Shown here: positions 1-8,229 of the stretch, one piece after another
Position numbering within the stretch: the first letter of the stretch is position 1
Layout of the letters: each line of letters starts with the position of its first letter
Translations under genes and position numbers: made by a program
The notes under the pieces: generated by a model
Told to the model about the DNA's origin: nothing
The model's database searches: none
What the model saw: only the letters and a program-made list of their open reading frames with translations
Assembly (NCBI GenBank): GCA_005887925.1
Contig: VBLP01000157.1
Coordinates: forward strand, 5,048-45,968
Source of the DNA: Deltaproteobacteria bacterium
Lineage (GTDB): Bacteria > Myxococcota_A > Polyangia > Haliangiales > Haliangiaceae
Reading direction: 5' to 3'
Length of the DNA: 40,921 nt

Positions 1-443
1 GGTTCTACACCAACCTCGAGGACAAGGACGTCACCCTCGCGATCGACCTCGCGACGCGCAAGGTCATCGCGACCTGGAAGCCCGCCTGCGGCGAGGAGGG
101 CCCGCGCGGCCTGCGCCTCGCCGACGCCGAGGGCATCTTGCTCGTCGCCTGCACCGGAAAGCTGGTCAGCCTCGACGTCGCGCACGACGGGGCCGCTCTC
201 GGCTCCCTCGACGTCGGCGAAGGCATCGACGACTTCGACTACTCGCCCGCGGATCACCGGGTCTATGTCGGCGCCGCCAGGGCTGCCAAGCTCACCGTCG
301 CCACGCTCGACGCGCACGGCGGACTGACGCAGATCGCCACGGTGCCGACCAAGGAAGGCGCGCGCAACGGCGTGGTCAGCCGAGACGGCCACGTCTACCT
401 CGCCAACTCCAAAGACTCCGAGCTCGTCGTCGTCGGACCGTAA
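1..443 (+). CDS. C-terminal part of a beta-propeller (YncE-like) repeat protein, cut by the window edge
   Basis: The open frame enters from the left edge and runs to a TAA at 441-443, so only about the last 146 residues are present. The protein is a series of short beta-rich repeats with the rhythm of YncE/surface-layer beta-propellers: hydrophobic strands such as ILLVACTGKLVSLDV, DHRVYVGAA and GHVYLANS, separated by turns rich in Asp and Gly. Such proteins are usually exported and bind partners through the propeller face. The signal peptide would lie outside the window, so export cannot be judged. No catalytic motif is visible. A frame beginning at position 138 is only the first ATG inside the gene, not its start. 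The family assignment rests on repeat pattern, not on a diagnostic residue. Confidence 0.7.
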   Translation, partial: FYTNLEDKDVTLAIDLATRKVIATWKPACGEEGPRGLRLADAEGILLVACTGKLVSLDVAHDGAALGSLDVGEGIDDFDYSPADHRVYVGAARAAKLTVATLDAHGGLTQIATVPTKEGARNGVVSRDGHVYLANSKDSELVVVGP

Positions 444-516
444 CGTCGCGGCGCAGAACCTACGACGAGCCGGCGATGTCGAGCTGGCTCGCCGAGTACC
501 TCGATCAGGTCGGGGC

Positions 517-603
517 GTCCTCTGGTTTCGCCACCGCGGCGGGATCGGCGGCCATGATCGAGAGCCACGACCGCCGCGGCGCGGTGGACGCGCCGCTACG
601 CGT
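517..603 (+). repeat. Remnant copy of the 3' end of corA (direct repeat, copy 1)
   Basis: This 87-base stretch matches 2438-2522, which holds the last codons of the intact corA and the bases just after its stop. I count five substitutions and a 2-base length difference by eye, about 93% identity. The matching part includes the codons for the terminal Leu-Trp-Phe-Arg-His-Arg-Gly and the sequence after the stop. The remnant is not in an open frame with a start. It points to an earlier duplication or recombination around corA that left a scar upstream of the Uma2 gene. Confidence 0.85.
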
Positions 604-676
604 GGTCGAGTCTACATCTGGGGACCAGGAGATCCGTTGAGCTGCACCTCCGGGCGCCGATGGTATAACCGTTCCG

Positions 677-1249
677 ATGGTCGAACCCGGGCCGAGCTAT
701 GTCGCCTACGAGGAGTACCTCGCGGCTGAGCAGAAGAGCGACACGAAGCACGAGTGGCTCGACGGCATGATCTACGCGATGGCGGGCGGAACGCTCGAGC
801 ACAGCCGCCTCGCGCAGAACATGGGCGCCGCCTTGAAGACAGCGCTCTCCGGCTGCGACGTGTTTCAGTCCGATGCGATGACGTTCGTGCGCGCGACCCA
901 GCTATCGACGTACGCCGATGTGGCGGTCGTCTGTGGCCCCATCGAGTCGCAGAAGATCGAACGTAACGGCCGCGTTCTCGGCGAGGCGTTGCTGAACCCG
1001 ACCGTGCTCGTCGAGGTGCTCTCGGAGACGACCGAAGACTACGACCGGGGCGAGAAGTTCGCGCACTACATGCGGATCCCGAGCCTCCGAGAGTACGTGC
1101 TGGTCTCGCAGGACACGCCGCGGATCGAGGTGTTCCGGCGCCCGGAACGAGGCCACTGGATCCGCCAGGAAGCGCGAGCCGGTGGCACGATCGCGATCGC
1201 CGGACGGACGATCCACGTCGACGACATCTATCGGCGGGCCAGCACGTAG
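677..1249 (+). CDS. Uma2-family (DUF820) PD-(D/E)XK nuclease-like protein
   Basis: The 190-residue protein has the standard Uma2 layout. It opens with a segment like 'YxxYLAxEQxSDxKHEWLDGxIYAMAGG' (residues 8-38). Next comes the helix with EHSRLAQNMGAAL, then the beta strand with ADVAVVCGP. The strand and helix with LVEVLSETTEDYDRGEKF follow, ending in Y..IPSLREYVLVSQD and a final strand with R-x-V-D-D-I-Y. The Asp of ADVAV, the Glu of VEVLSE and the Lys of EKFAHY are the positions expected for a PD-(D/E)XK active site. Uma2 genes are abundant in cyanobacteria and myxobacteria, often as many paralogues, and their biological role is not settled. Length is typical and the gene looks intact. It stands alone between the corA remnant and corA. 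Confidence 0.9.
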   Translation: MVEPGPSYVAYEEYLAAEQKSDTKHEWLDGMIYAMAGGTLEHSRLAQNMGAALKTALSGCDVFQSDAMTFVRATQLSTYADVAVVCGPIESQKIERNGRVLGEALLNPTVLVEVLSETTEDYDRGEKFAHYMRIPSLREYVLVSQDTPRIEVFRRPERGHWIRQEARAGGTIAIAGRTIHVDDIYRRAST

Positions 1250-1504
1250 CCGCGCAAACCGGCCGGGCATCGTGCTGACCTGTTGCCGACCATGACATCG
1301 TCCGTCCGCGCGCTGCGACCGACGGCATGCCCCTGCCCCACCGGTCAGTGGCTGAAGGGGCGGCCAGGCGATAAATTCCTCGGCCGAAGGTCGCGGCGTA
1401 CAGCGCCCGCTGTCGAGGCTTTCATGCGACATCGCTGACCAGGACGTGCGGCGGCATCCCACTCGACAGCTGGCTGAACGGCGAGCCGGGATACAGTCGC
1501 GCGC

Positions 1505-2491
1505 ATGCAGGCGCGCATCCTCGACGGCGACAAGCTGCTGACCACGACCGACCCGGCCGAGATCCGCGCCGCGCTCGCGGCCCAGCAGCGGATCTGGATC
1601 GACCTCGAGCGCCAGACCGCCGAGGCCGACGCACTGCTCACCGACGTCCTCAAGCTCCACCCGCTCACCGTCGAGGATATCTGGGCCGACCGCTCGCGGC
1701 CCAAGATCGACGACTTCGACGACTACCTCTACGTGATCATCCACGGCATCGGCGCCGCCCGCCATGACAAGCTCAAGACCGTCGAGATCGACGTCGTCAT
1801 CGGTCCCCACTGGCTGGTCACCCACGACCCGACTGGCCTGGTCACCGACGACGTCGGCACCGATCTCGACCACTCGACGCGCACGATGGTCAAGGGCATC
1901 GCCTGGCTCGCCCACGCCGTGCTCGACCGCGCGGTCGATCGCTACATGCCGGTGATCGATCAGCTCGATACCGAGATCGAGCAGCTCGAGAACGACGTCC
2001 TCGATCGCGCCGGCACACCGCGCGGCCGGGGCGTGCTGATGCGGATCCTCGCGTTCAAGCGCCGGCTCCAGGAGCTGCGCCGGATGAGCATCCACCAGCG
2101 CGAGATCCTGCTCCGGCTGTCGCGCGGCGAGTTCGACGAGATCCCCGCCGACGCGCTGCCGTTCTACCGCGACATCTACGACCACTTCCTGCGGATCAAC
2201 GACATCGCCGAGGGCTACCGCGACCTCGTGACCTCATCGCTCGACGCTTACCTCTCGGTGCAGTCCAACCGGATGAACGAGATCATGAAGACCCTGACCC
2301 TGATGTCGACGGTGATGATGCCGCTGACCTTCATCGTCGGGCTCTACGGCATGAACTTCAAGCACATGCCCGAGCTCGACTGGGTCTGGGGCTACCCCGC
2401 CGTGATCGGCCTCATGATCGCGGTTGTCACCGGAATCGTCCTCTGGTTCCGCCACCGCGGCTGGATCGGCGGCCACGATCGAGAGCCATGA
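1505..2491 (+). CDS. corA: CorA-type divalent cation (Mg2+/Co2+) transporter
   Basis: The 328-residue protein has a long cytoplasmic N-terminal funnel domain (about 1-265, alpha/beta then long helices rich in Glu and Arg). Two C-terminal membrane helices follow. The first ends in the family signature YGMNF and is followed by the acidic MPELD loop, and the second is VIGLMIAVVTGIVLWF. The GMN motif forms the ion selectivity filter of the pentameric channel. The protein ends in a short basic tail, as usual. The ATG at 1505 is preceded by a weak ribosome-binding site, but no better start lies downstream before the conserved domain. A convergent gene ends about 175 bases later and a hairpin at 2576-2611 lies between them. 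The 3' end is duplicated at 517-603. Confidence 0.95.
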   Translation: MQARILDGDKLLTTTDPAEIRAALAAQQRIWIDLERQTAEADALLTDVLKLHPLTVEDIWADRSRPKIDDFDDYLYVIIHGIGAARHDKLKTVEIDVVIGPHWLVTHDPTGLVTDDVGTDLDHSTRTMVKGIAWLAHAVLDRAVDRYMPVIDQLDTEIEQLENDVLDRAGTPRGRGVLMRILAFKRRLQELRRMSIHQREILLRLSRGEFDEIPADALPFYRDIYDHFLRINDIAEGYRDLVTSSLDAYLSVQSNRMNEIMKTLTLMSTVMMPLTFIVGLYGMNFKHMPELDWVWGYPAVIGLMIAVVTGIVLWFRHRGWIGGHDREP

Positions 2492-2522
2492 CCGCCCCGG
2501 CGGTGGACGCGCCGCTACGCGT
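2438..2522 (+). repeat. Direct repeat copy 2, overlapping the corA 3' end
   Basis: This is the parent-like copy of the repeat at 517-603. It covers the last 18 codons of corA including its stop, and about 31 bases beyond. Because coding and non-coding bases are both repeated, the event was a DNA duplication and not similarity of protein sequence. Confidence 0.85.
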
Positions 2523-2575
2523 TACCTGCGGGCCGCGATTTCCAGGCTCCTGCTGCCTTTGCCGCCCGTGCTGAC

Positions 2576-2611
2576 GTCGTTGTCGGGCGTCCGGCCGGAT
2601 CTCGGAACGAC
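2576..2611. terminator. Hairpin with TCCGGCCGGA core between convergent genes
   Basis: Arms GTCGTT (2576-2581) and AACGAC (2606-2611) flank a GC-rich interior that contains the perfect palindrome TCCGGCCGGA at 2590-2599. There is no T-tract, so a classical intrinsic terminator is not proven. The place, between the ends of corA and the convergent phosphoesterase gene, fits a two-way terminator. A close relative with the same palindrome lies at 22698-22748 after nrdJ. Confidence 0.5.
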
Positions 2612-2666
2612 CTCAGATGAGCTTGAAACTACTCGAGATCTACTGGTTTTCGATACGTTGACCATT

Positions 2667-4538
2667 TCAACGCGTGTCCAGGCGTTTCACGGCGCCACGA
2701 GAACGTAGGACGAGATCCGGCAGGAACCGCGGTTGGGACGGTACTGCCCACCGAGCGTCGTCGGGCTTGCGCGATGACAGTGCAGGCCGGTGCACGGGCC
2801 GGAAGGGGTTCGTACGGACGCGAAACAAGGCTCCGGAGCTGCCGATCTCGTCTCCCAGCTTCATTCGAGGGTACTTGTTCTTCGCACCCTCGAGGTGACT
2901 CGCCCAGAGGGCGCAATCGGTCTCTCTGCGCACGATGTCCGGATCGAGACCGAGCACGACGCGATCGTACTCGATCGCGCTGGCCAGCACCCTGCGTCGC
3001 TCCTTGTCATCAACGCTCGGCTGGGCAACCCGGCGGACTTCGTCCAGGTATTGCTCTGCCTGTGGATAGCGTTCCTGTGCCCCCGAATCGCATCTGAGCG
3101 AGGTCGCATAGCCCAACATATGCTCGTAGATGGTCAATGATCTGAGCACATATTTTTCTACGGTTCCGTAGTCCATCTCTTCGCGAGATTCCGTGCTGTA
3201 GGCGCACGTGCCCGGCGTTGGCGTGATCGGCAGTGATCGCACATTGATATCCACGTAGCCGTGTCCGGCCCAGTAAGCGACTCGTGCAAACTGCATGGGC
3301 CAGTCGGTGATCGACGCCACATTGAGCTCCCACTGCTCGCCAGCTCCAAATCCGACAGTCGTCGTGGGGTAATGCATGTGGCCGGAGATATAGGTCATGA
3401 AATTCTCGTCGGACATCAAGTCCTTCAAGTTGCTGGCACCGATGACGCTGATGCTTTGCCAGTCATGGTGGCCCATCAAGAAGAACCGCGTGGAGCCGTG
3501 CTCGCGGTGCAGTTCCCTTGCCTTCGCGGCCTGGTGCCGGCTGACCCGTCCACAGACTCCCGGAAACTTGCACTTGTTCAATACCGTGGTCAGTAGCTGC
3601 GAAAATCTCGACGATGGCGGTCTGCCCTCATAGTCGGAGGTGTCCAGAAGAATCGCATGATCGCCGCGAGGCAGCTCCACGTCCTGCAGCAAGTAAGCCT
3701 GCCATGATCGGGAAAACGTATCGGACTTCCGGGTCGCAGACGCACCGACGGCAGCGATCGCTCTGACCGTGAGTGACCGGCCGGCCATGACATACGCACC
3801 TCGCGCATCGAAGACCCAGTAGTCGCCATCGAGGGTCCAGCTCCCCGGGTCCAGCGGATCCCTGGAGAGCCCGGTGCGTCGGTTCAGGTCATCCAGAAAC
3901 ATCCAGACGGCCACGGCCTTCGTCATGGTACCCTGCGCTGCATTGGAGTGCTGCTGCCCGAGGAGTTCGTCCTCCAGCCGTGCAAGCTTCGAGACAAGCA
4001 GTGGGGAGCCCGTGCCAGCGTATTCGCAGGCACCTTGCCAGGTGAAATCTGCGGGGTTCTCGAGGGCATCCGCCGCAAATGTCAGATTCCCCATGTAATA
4101 ACCATCATGGTTGCCGAGGACGCCAAACCACGGAAGCCCCTCCATGGCCCCAAGGAACCGCACCATCTCGCCGGTGCACGACGTGTTGGCAGCGTCGCCA
4201 AGGAAGAACACAGGCAGCGGCGTTTCTTTCATGTGCTGCACCACGGCGCTCAACAGGTGCCCGGACCACAGGTCCACCGTGGGTGGACGGATCGCATGCA
4301 CGGCACGGTCGTCCAGCATCTTGGTCCTGGATCGTGTCGAGGCTCCGGCCACGTTGTTCAGCTGAGGGTCGGCAAACACCCAGAACGCTTCCGGGCTCTC
4401 GGTGTGACTCTCCGCCGGGGCGCGCGGCGGCCGGATCGCAGGCCTCGGCGGCGACAAGCAGGCGCCGTAGCTGATCACCAGCGCGATGGCAGCGGATGCC
4501 CGCAACCAGACGACCGAGCGCCCTCCGGGAGCGCGCAT
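2667..4538 (-). CDS. Calcineurin-like metallophosphoesterase, predicted lipoprotein
   Basis: The 623-residue protein begins with a lipoprotein signal peptide: a basic start, a hydrophobic stretch and SYGAC, with the lipidated Cys at residue 27. The calcineurin-like metal motifs are complete: D57-P-Q59, G114-D-A-A-N118, G142-N-H-D145, GHHD near 356-359 and GHMH near 386-389. It should be an envelope-anchored, two-metal phosphoesterase, substrate unknown. The last 200 residues follow the catalytic domain and I do not recognise them. Its start ATG overlaps the stop of the upstream gene by one base (TGATG at 4540-4536), so the two are probably translated together. The length is well above a minimal phosphatase because of insertions between motifs. 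Confidence 0.85.
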   Translation of the reverse strand: MRAPGGRSVVWLRASAAIALVISYGACLSPPRPAIRPPRAPAESHTESPEAFWVFADPQLNNVAGASTRSRTKMLDDRAVHAIRPPTVDLWSGHLLSAVVQHMKETPLPVFFLGDAANTSCTGEMVRFLGAMEGLPWFGVLGNHDGYYMGNLTFAADALENPADFTWQGACEYAGTGSPLLVSKLARLEDELLGQQHSNAAQGTMTKAVAVWMFLDDLNRRTGLSRDPLDPGSWTLDGDYWVFDARGAYVMAGRSLTVRAIAAVGASATRKSDTFSRSWQAYLLQDVELPRGDHAILLDTSDYEGRPPSSRFSQLLTTVLNKCKFPGVCGRVSRHQAAKARELHREHGSTRFFLMGHHDWQSISVIGASNLKDLMSDENFMTYISGHMHYPTTTVGFGAGEQWELNVASITDWPMQFARVAYWAGHGYVDINVRSLPITPTPGTCAYSTESREEMDYGTVEKYVLRSLTIYEHMLGYATSLRCDSGAQERYPQAEQYLDEVRRVAQPSVDDKERRRVLASAIEYDRVVLGLDPDIVRRETDCALWASHLEGAKNKYPRMKLGDEIGSSGALFRVRTNPFRPVHRPALSSRKPDDARWAVPSQPRFLPDLVLRSRGAVKRLDTR

Positions 4539-5773
4539 CAGTGGATCTCCTTGGCGGTATTACCGGCCGGTATCAGGCTGAGAATGAAGGTGGTGCCCTC
4601 CGATCCGAGGGGCTTCAGGAGCCTGGCGACGAGCATTCCCTGGAAGGTCTTCTGGAACTTGCCGCCGAGATAGACGCCGACCTCGATCTCGCGGCGCTGG
4701 CTGCCCGGCATGGCGGTCCCCGCGGGATCGGGGCCGTGCCACCACGCATAGCTCGCCACGCCATAGACGCCCACCCGTGGCAACGCGTCCTCCCCGTCGA
4801 CGACATGCGACCCGCGGAACTCGTAGCCCGCCGAGACCCGCAGGTTGCTGAACTGGGGATACTCCACGGCGGTGGTCCCCAGCATGTCCGTGGCGCCTTC
4901 GATACGCATGCCCGACAGGCTGCCGAAGGCGCTGTGGCTATGAGCCTTGGTCTGGGAGTCATAGGAGTACATCAACTCGAACGCGCCCCCGGCCGATGCC
5001 TTCCCGCTGTCCTGCAGCGCGGAGCGACGCATGACGCGCGCGCCGACGGACACGGTGTGAAAGCTCTGTCCCTGAACCTGACGGAGGCAGTTGGTATCCA
5101 CCTCCACCTTCGTTGCATCCGCCATCGTCGAGTGTTCCAGCTCACGTACTTTCTTCAGGCAGGCCCGGTCCTGCAGCTCCGAGACCCACAGCTTGGGACT
5201 GACGAGGACGCGCATTCTCAATCCGACGGTCGACAGCTTCGTTGCAGATAGCTCCGTGTCGACCGGCTCGCGCAGAAACCGAGGCAGATCCTGCTCCATC
5301 AGCTCGGCGAAGGCATCGGCCTTGACCCGCTCGCTGATATCGAGCCCACCGAGCTGTGTGTACAGATTTGCGTCCTGGCCCAGGAGCTGCGCATCCAGGT
5401 TCGCCTGAAAGCCATCGATCGGCGTGAGCGATGGGATGCCGAGCGTTCCACCACGAGCCGCGCTGAGCTGCTGAAGGCTTGCGGTATCGAGGTCGCGCCG
5501 CAGGAGCCGCCTGGTCTCGATTTTGTCCACCGGAGTAGCCTCATCGTGAACGGCGCCGGACACCGCTCCCGTGTTGTTCTCGGCGCCCGCGGCAGCCGCC
5601 GTGGCGTCCGCCGCCGCTGCTGGCTCGTCGTCCGCCGCTGCGGGTCGCACACACCCGAGGAGCAGACCCATGACCAGGCCTCGCCTCCACCAGCCACCCG
5701 CCGACCCGCCGCACCGTCGCCGCAACCACGAACCGACCATTTGCTGCATACCGTCCTGCCTCTCCCTGCGCAT
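4538..5773 (-). CDS. Conserved envelope protein of unknown function, probable lipoprotein
   Basis: The 411-residue product starts with a basic segment and a hydrophobic run ending in GLLLGC (Cys41), then an Ala/Asp-rich linker. This fits a lipoprotein signal, although a start at residue 9 or 12 is also possible. The middle (about 90-190) is helical. The second half is rich in amphipathic strands such as VSAGYEFRG, VGVYGVASYAWW and IEVGVYLGGKF, separated by turns, as in surface or outer-membrane beta proteins. I recognise no named domain. It is the first gene of a coupled pair with the metallophosphoesterase and may be its partner at the envelope. It is divergent from the GAF/AAA+ regulator, with about 190 bases between them for promoters. 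Confidence 0.7.
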   Translation of the reverse strand: MRRERQDGMQQMVGSWLRRRCGGSAGGWWRRGLVMGLLLGCVRPAAADDEPAAAADATAAAAGAENNTGAVSGAVHDEATPVDKIETRRLLRRDLDTASLQQLSAARGGTLGIPSLTPIDGFQANLDAQLLGQDANLYTQLGGLDISERVKADAFAELMEQDLPRFLREPVDTELSATKLSTVGLRMRVLVSPKLWVSELQDRACLKKVRELEHSTMADATKVEVDTNCLRQVQGQSFHTVSVGARVMRRSALQDSGKASAGGAFELMYSYDSQTKAHSHSAFGSLSGMRIEGATDMLGTTAVEYPQFSNLRVSAGYEFRGSHVVDGEDALPRVGVYGVASYAWWHGPDPAGTAMPGSQRREIEVGVYLGGKFQKTFQGMLVARLLKPLGSEGTTFILSLIPAGNTAKEIH

Positions 5774-5967
5774 CTCGCGCGTCGTGACCGATCAGCAAGC
5801 CGGATGCCGTCGCCTGCGTGGCGCCGCGGCGCTGCAACCTCGCGTCATCTCGAGGCGAATCGCGACGCGCGGCGACCGGCAGTCCGGTTCTCCGCACGTG
5901 GCTGGGCCGAAAGTCAGGGAAACCGGACGGTCGAGGAGCGAAGCGGCTTGCCTGGCCGCGGCGATCC

Positions 5968-7428
5968 ATGTCCAGATCGTTCGGCGCCTCGAACATGCCC
6001 GCGTCCTCCGATGCAGAGACTTGTGCCGTCGAGCGCGATTTCTATCGGCGCCTGCTCGATCTGGGGGGGCAGAGCGAGATCGAGCCGCTGCTCGATCAGG
6101 CGCTCGCCCTGATCGCGGAGGTCACGCAAGCGTCGACCGCGTACCTCGAGCTCCACGATGACGAGCTGGCGCCGCGGTTCTGGCGGGGTCACGGTTGCTC
6201 GGCCGACGATGTCGCATCGATCCGCGAATCGATCTCCGGCGGGATCATCGCCCGGGCGATCGCGGATGGCCGGACCGTGGAGACCCCGTCTGCGCTCGGT
6301 GATCCGAGGTTCGAGAGCATGACCAGCGTCCAGACCCACGAGATCGAGGCCGTGCTGTGCGCGCCCGTGGGCGTGCCGCCGATCGGCGTCATCTACTTGC
6401 AGGGACGCACCGGCGGCGATAGCTTCACAGCCGTCGATCGCGAGCGGCTGGAGCTGTTCGCCCGCCAGCTCGCGCCGATCGCCGATCGGCTCGTGGCGCT
6501 GGGGCCGGGCCGCGAGCGGATCGATCACACGCGCGCAATTCGCCAGCGGTTTCGCTGCGACGAGCTGGTCGGGCGGTCCGAGGCGCTGGCACGCGTGCTG
6601 ACCGAGGCATCGCACGTCGCACCGCTGGAGATCAGCGTGCTGATCACCGGTCCGACGGGCACGGGCAAGTCGGTCCTGGCACGCGCGATCGCAGCCAACA
6701 GCAAGCGCGCACAGCAGCCGTTCGTCGCGATCAGCTGCGCCGCGATTCCGGAGGCGCTGATCGAGAGCGAGCTGTTCGGCGCCGAGCGCGGCGCGCACTC
6801 CACCGCGACGCATCGCATGTCCGGCAAGATCGCGGCGGCCGCCGGCGGAACGCTGTTTCTCGACGAGGTGGCGGAGCTGTCGAGCGGTGCGCAGTCCAAG
6901 CTGCTCCAGCTCCTGCAGGAACGGCAGTACTACCCGCTCGGCGCGAGCACGCCCGTCGCAGCCGACGTGCGCATCATCAGCGCCACGAACGAGGACCTCA
7001 AGGCACGGGTGACCAGGCGCCAGTTTCGCGAGGATCTGTATTACCGCCTCCACGTGTTGCCGATCGAGATGCCGGGGATCGCCGAGCGGAGAGACGACAT
7101 CCCGGAGCTCGTGGAACACTTCTGTTCCGCGGCATGCCAGCGGCACGGGCTGCGTCTGTTGCGGATCGCGCGGCGCACGCTGCAGGCCTGCCGGGACGCG
7201 GCGTGGCCGGGGCACCTCCGTGAGCTGGCCAACGCGATCGAAGCCGGGGTCGTACGGGCGCAGATCGATGACTCCGAGACCTTGCTCGAGCACCACGTCT
7301 TCCCCAGAGCTTCGAAGACCGCAGACGACCTGATGACCCTGCACGAGGCGACCCGACAGTTCCGGCGGCGCTATGTCCGGGATGCGCTGATCCACGACTT
7401 CGGTCTGCGGCGCGACGACGAGCGTTGA
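5968..7428 (+). CDS. GAF-AAA+ enhancer-binding-type regulator lacking GAFTGA and most of its HTH
   Basis: Counting from the ATG at 5968 (ATG 5995 is an alternative), the protein has 486 residues. It carries a GAF sensor (about 25-180) and a sigma-54-activator-type AAA+ domain: Walker A GPTGTGKS at 228-235, Walker B FLDE at 297-300 and REDLYYRL at 354-361. The loop that should read GAFTGA and touch sigma-54 reads GAHSTA (275-280). The usual C-terminal Fis-type helix-turn-helix is nearly absent. The conserved helix before it (FRRRYVRDAL) runs straight into the residues that normally follow the recognition helix (IHDFGLRR), so about 24 codons are missing in frame. As written, the product could bind ATP and signal through GAF but probably cannot bind DNA. 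The divergent envelope gene may be its former target. Confidence 0.85.
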   Translation: MSRSFGASNMPASSDAETCAVERDFYRRLLDLGGQSEIEPLLDQALALIAEVTQASTAYLELHDDELAPRFWRGHGCSADDVASIRESISGGIIARAIADGRTVETPSALGDPRFESMTSVQTHEIEAVLCAPVGVPPIGVIYLQGRTGGDSFTAVDRERLELFARQLAPIADRLVALGPGRERIDHTRAIRQRFRCDELVGRSEALARVLTEASHVAPLEISVLITGPTGTGKSVLARAIAANSKRAQQPFVAISCAAIPEALIESELFGAERGAHSTATHRMSGKIAAAAGGTLFLDEVAELSSGAQSKLLQLLQERQYYPLGASTPVAADVRIISATNEDLKARVTRRQFREDLYYRLHVLPIEMPGIAERRDDIPELVEHFCSAACQRHGLRLLRIARRTLQACRDAAWPGHLRELANAIEAGVVRAQIDDSETLLEHHVFPRASKTADDLMTLHEATRQFRRRYVRDALIHDFGLRRDDER

Positions 7429-7640
7429 GCAGCCACGGCCGTTCGGCGACGCATCGTCCAGCAGCCGAGCGAGTCAGCGATTCCGGACGCCATGGGACCA
7501 TCGCAGGTCTCGCCGGGTCAGCGCACGATCGGGATCCGCGTGGTTCCGGGCGCTTCGCCGCGTTCGCGTCGGACGCAGCTCTGCGGTCTCGTACTTGCTA
7601 GAGCAATTCACACTCGAGAGCGGGACTGATCTCAACGAAC

Positions 7641-7648
7641 CGGAGGGG
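7641..7648 (+). promoter_or_regulatory. Strong ribosome-binding site fixing the start at 7656
   Basis: CGGAGGGG lies seven bases before the ATG at 7656. This fixes the start of the small HExxH gene, since a second ATG follows at 7659. Confidence 0.7.
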
Positions 7649-7655
7649 CATTGTC

Positions 7656-8168
7656 ATGATGAGAGTTGAATTTGACGGGATCTGGGATGTTGTCACGGAG
7701 GCCACGAATCAGGCCAATCTGCTTCTGGCAAAGGCGGAGTTCTACGAACGGATCCGCACTTGTCCGCGTTTCGAGCTCACGAAAGCCTCGCCGCGTGACA
7801 TCGCAGACCTCATGGAGCGATGCACGGCGCGCCTGACCGTCCGGCTGTACAAGAGCCGCTGGCCATGGTCCCGCGCGTTCGGGTACGAGGACGCGAGATT
7901 CCCCGATATGGTCTTCCTCAACACCCGCAAGCTCGATCGCAGCATGGCCAGCATCGTCGGCACCATCATCCACGAATCGGTTCATGCCGCAGACGCACAC
8001 AGTCCCCTGGACTTCGGCCACGGCAGCAACTCGTCCGCGGACAAGGAGAACACGGCCCCCTACTGGATCGGGAACCTGGCGATCAGCATGGTGAGCGATC
8101 AGCCGTTTGCCGCCGTCGACCATGCAGCAATCGATGTGCTCGACGACCCGGCGGAGGCAGTGGCCTGA
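7656..8168 (+). CDS. Small protein with HExxH zinc-peptidase motif
   Basis: The 170-residue protein has no signal peptide or membrane helix. Its centre carries IIHESVHAAD (H106, E107, H110), the HExxH motif of zincin metallopeptidases, with D113 three residues on and H122 in the following DFGHG. Either D113 or H122 could be the third metal ligand. The N-terminal 100 residues are helical and would pack around such a site. I cannot place it in a named peptidase family. Proteins of this size with HExxH also occur as anti-phage effectors and as proteins that are metal-binding only. It is transcribed towards the kinase-STAND fusion and ends 61 bases from that gene's end, so the two are neighbours but not an operon. 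Cytoplasmic action is inferred from the lack of a signal. Confidence 0.6.
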   Translation: MMRVEFDGIWDVVTEATNQANLLLAKAEFYERIRTCPRFELTKASPRDIADLMERCTARLTVRLYKSRWPWSRAFGYEDARFPDMVFLNTRKLDRSMASIVGTIIHESVHAADAHSPLDFGHGSNSSADKENTAPYWIGNLAISMVSDQPFAAVDHAAIDVLDDPAEAVA

Positions 8169-8229
8169 CCTGCGTGTCACGTGTGGCCATGATGCAGGAA
8201 CGACCCGGCCGATTTGCCGGAGCGCGCGG

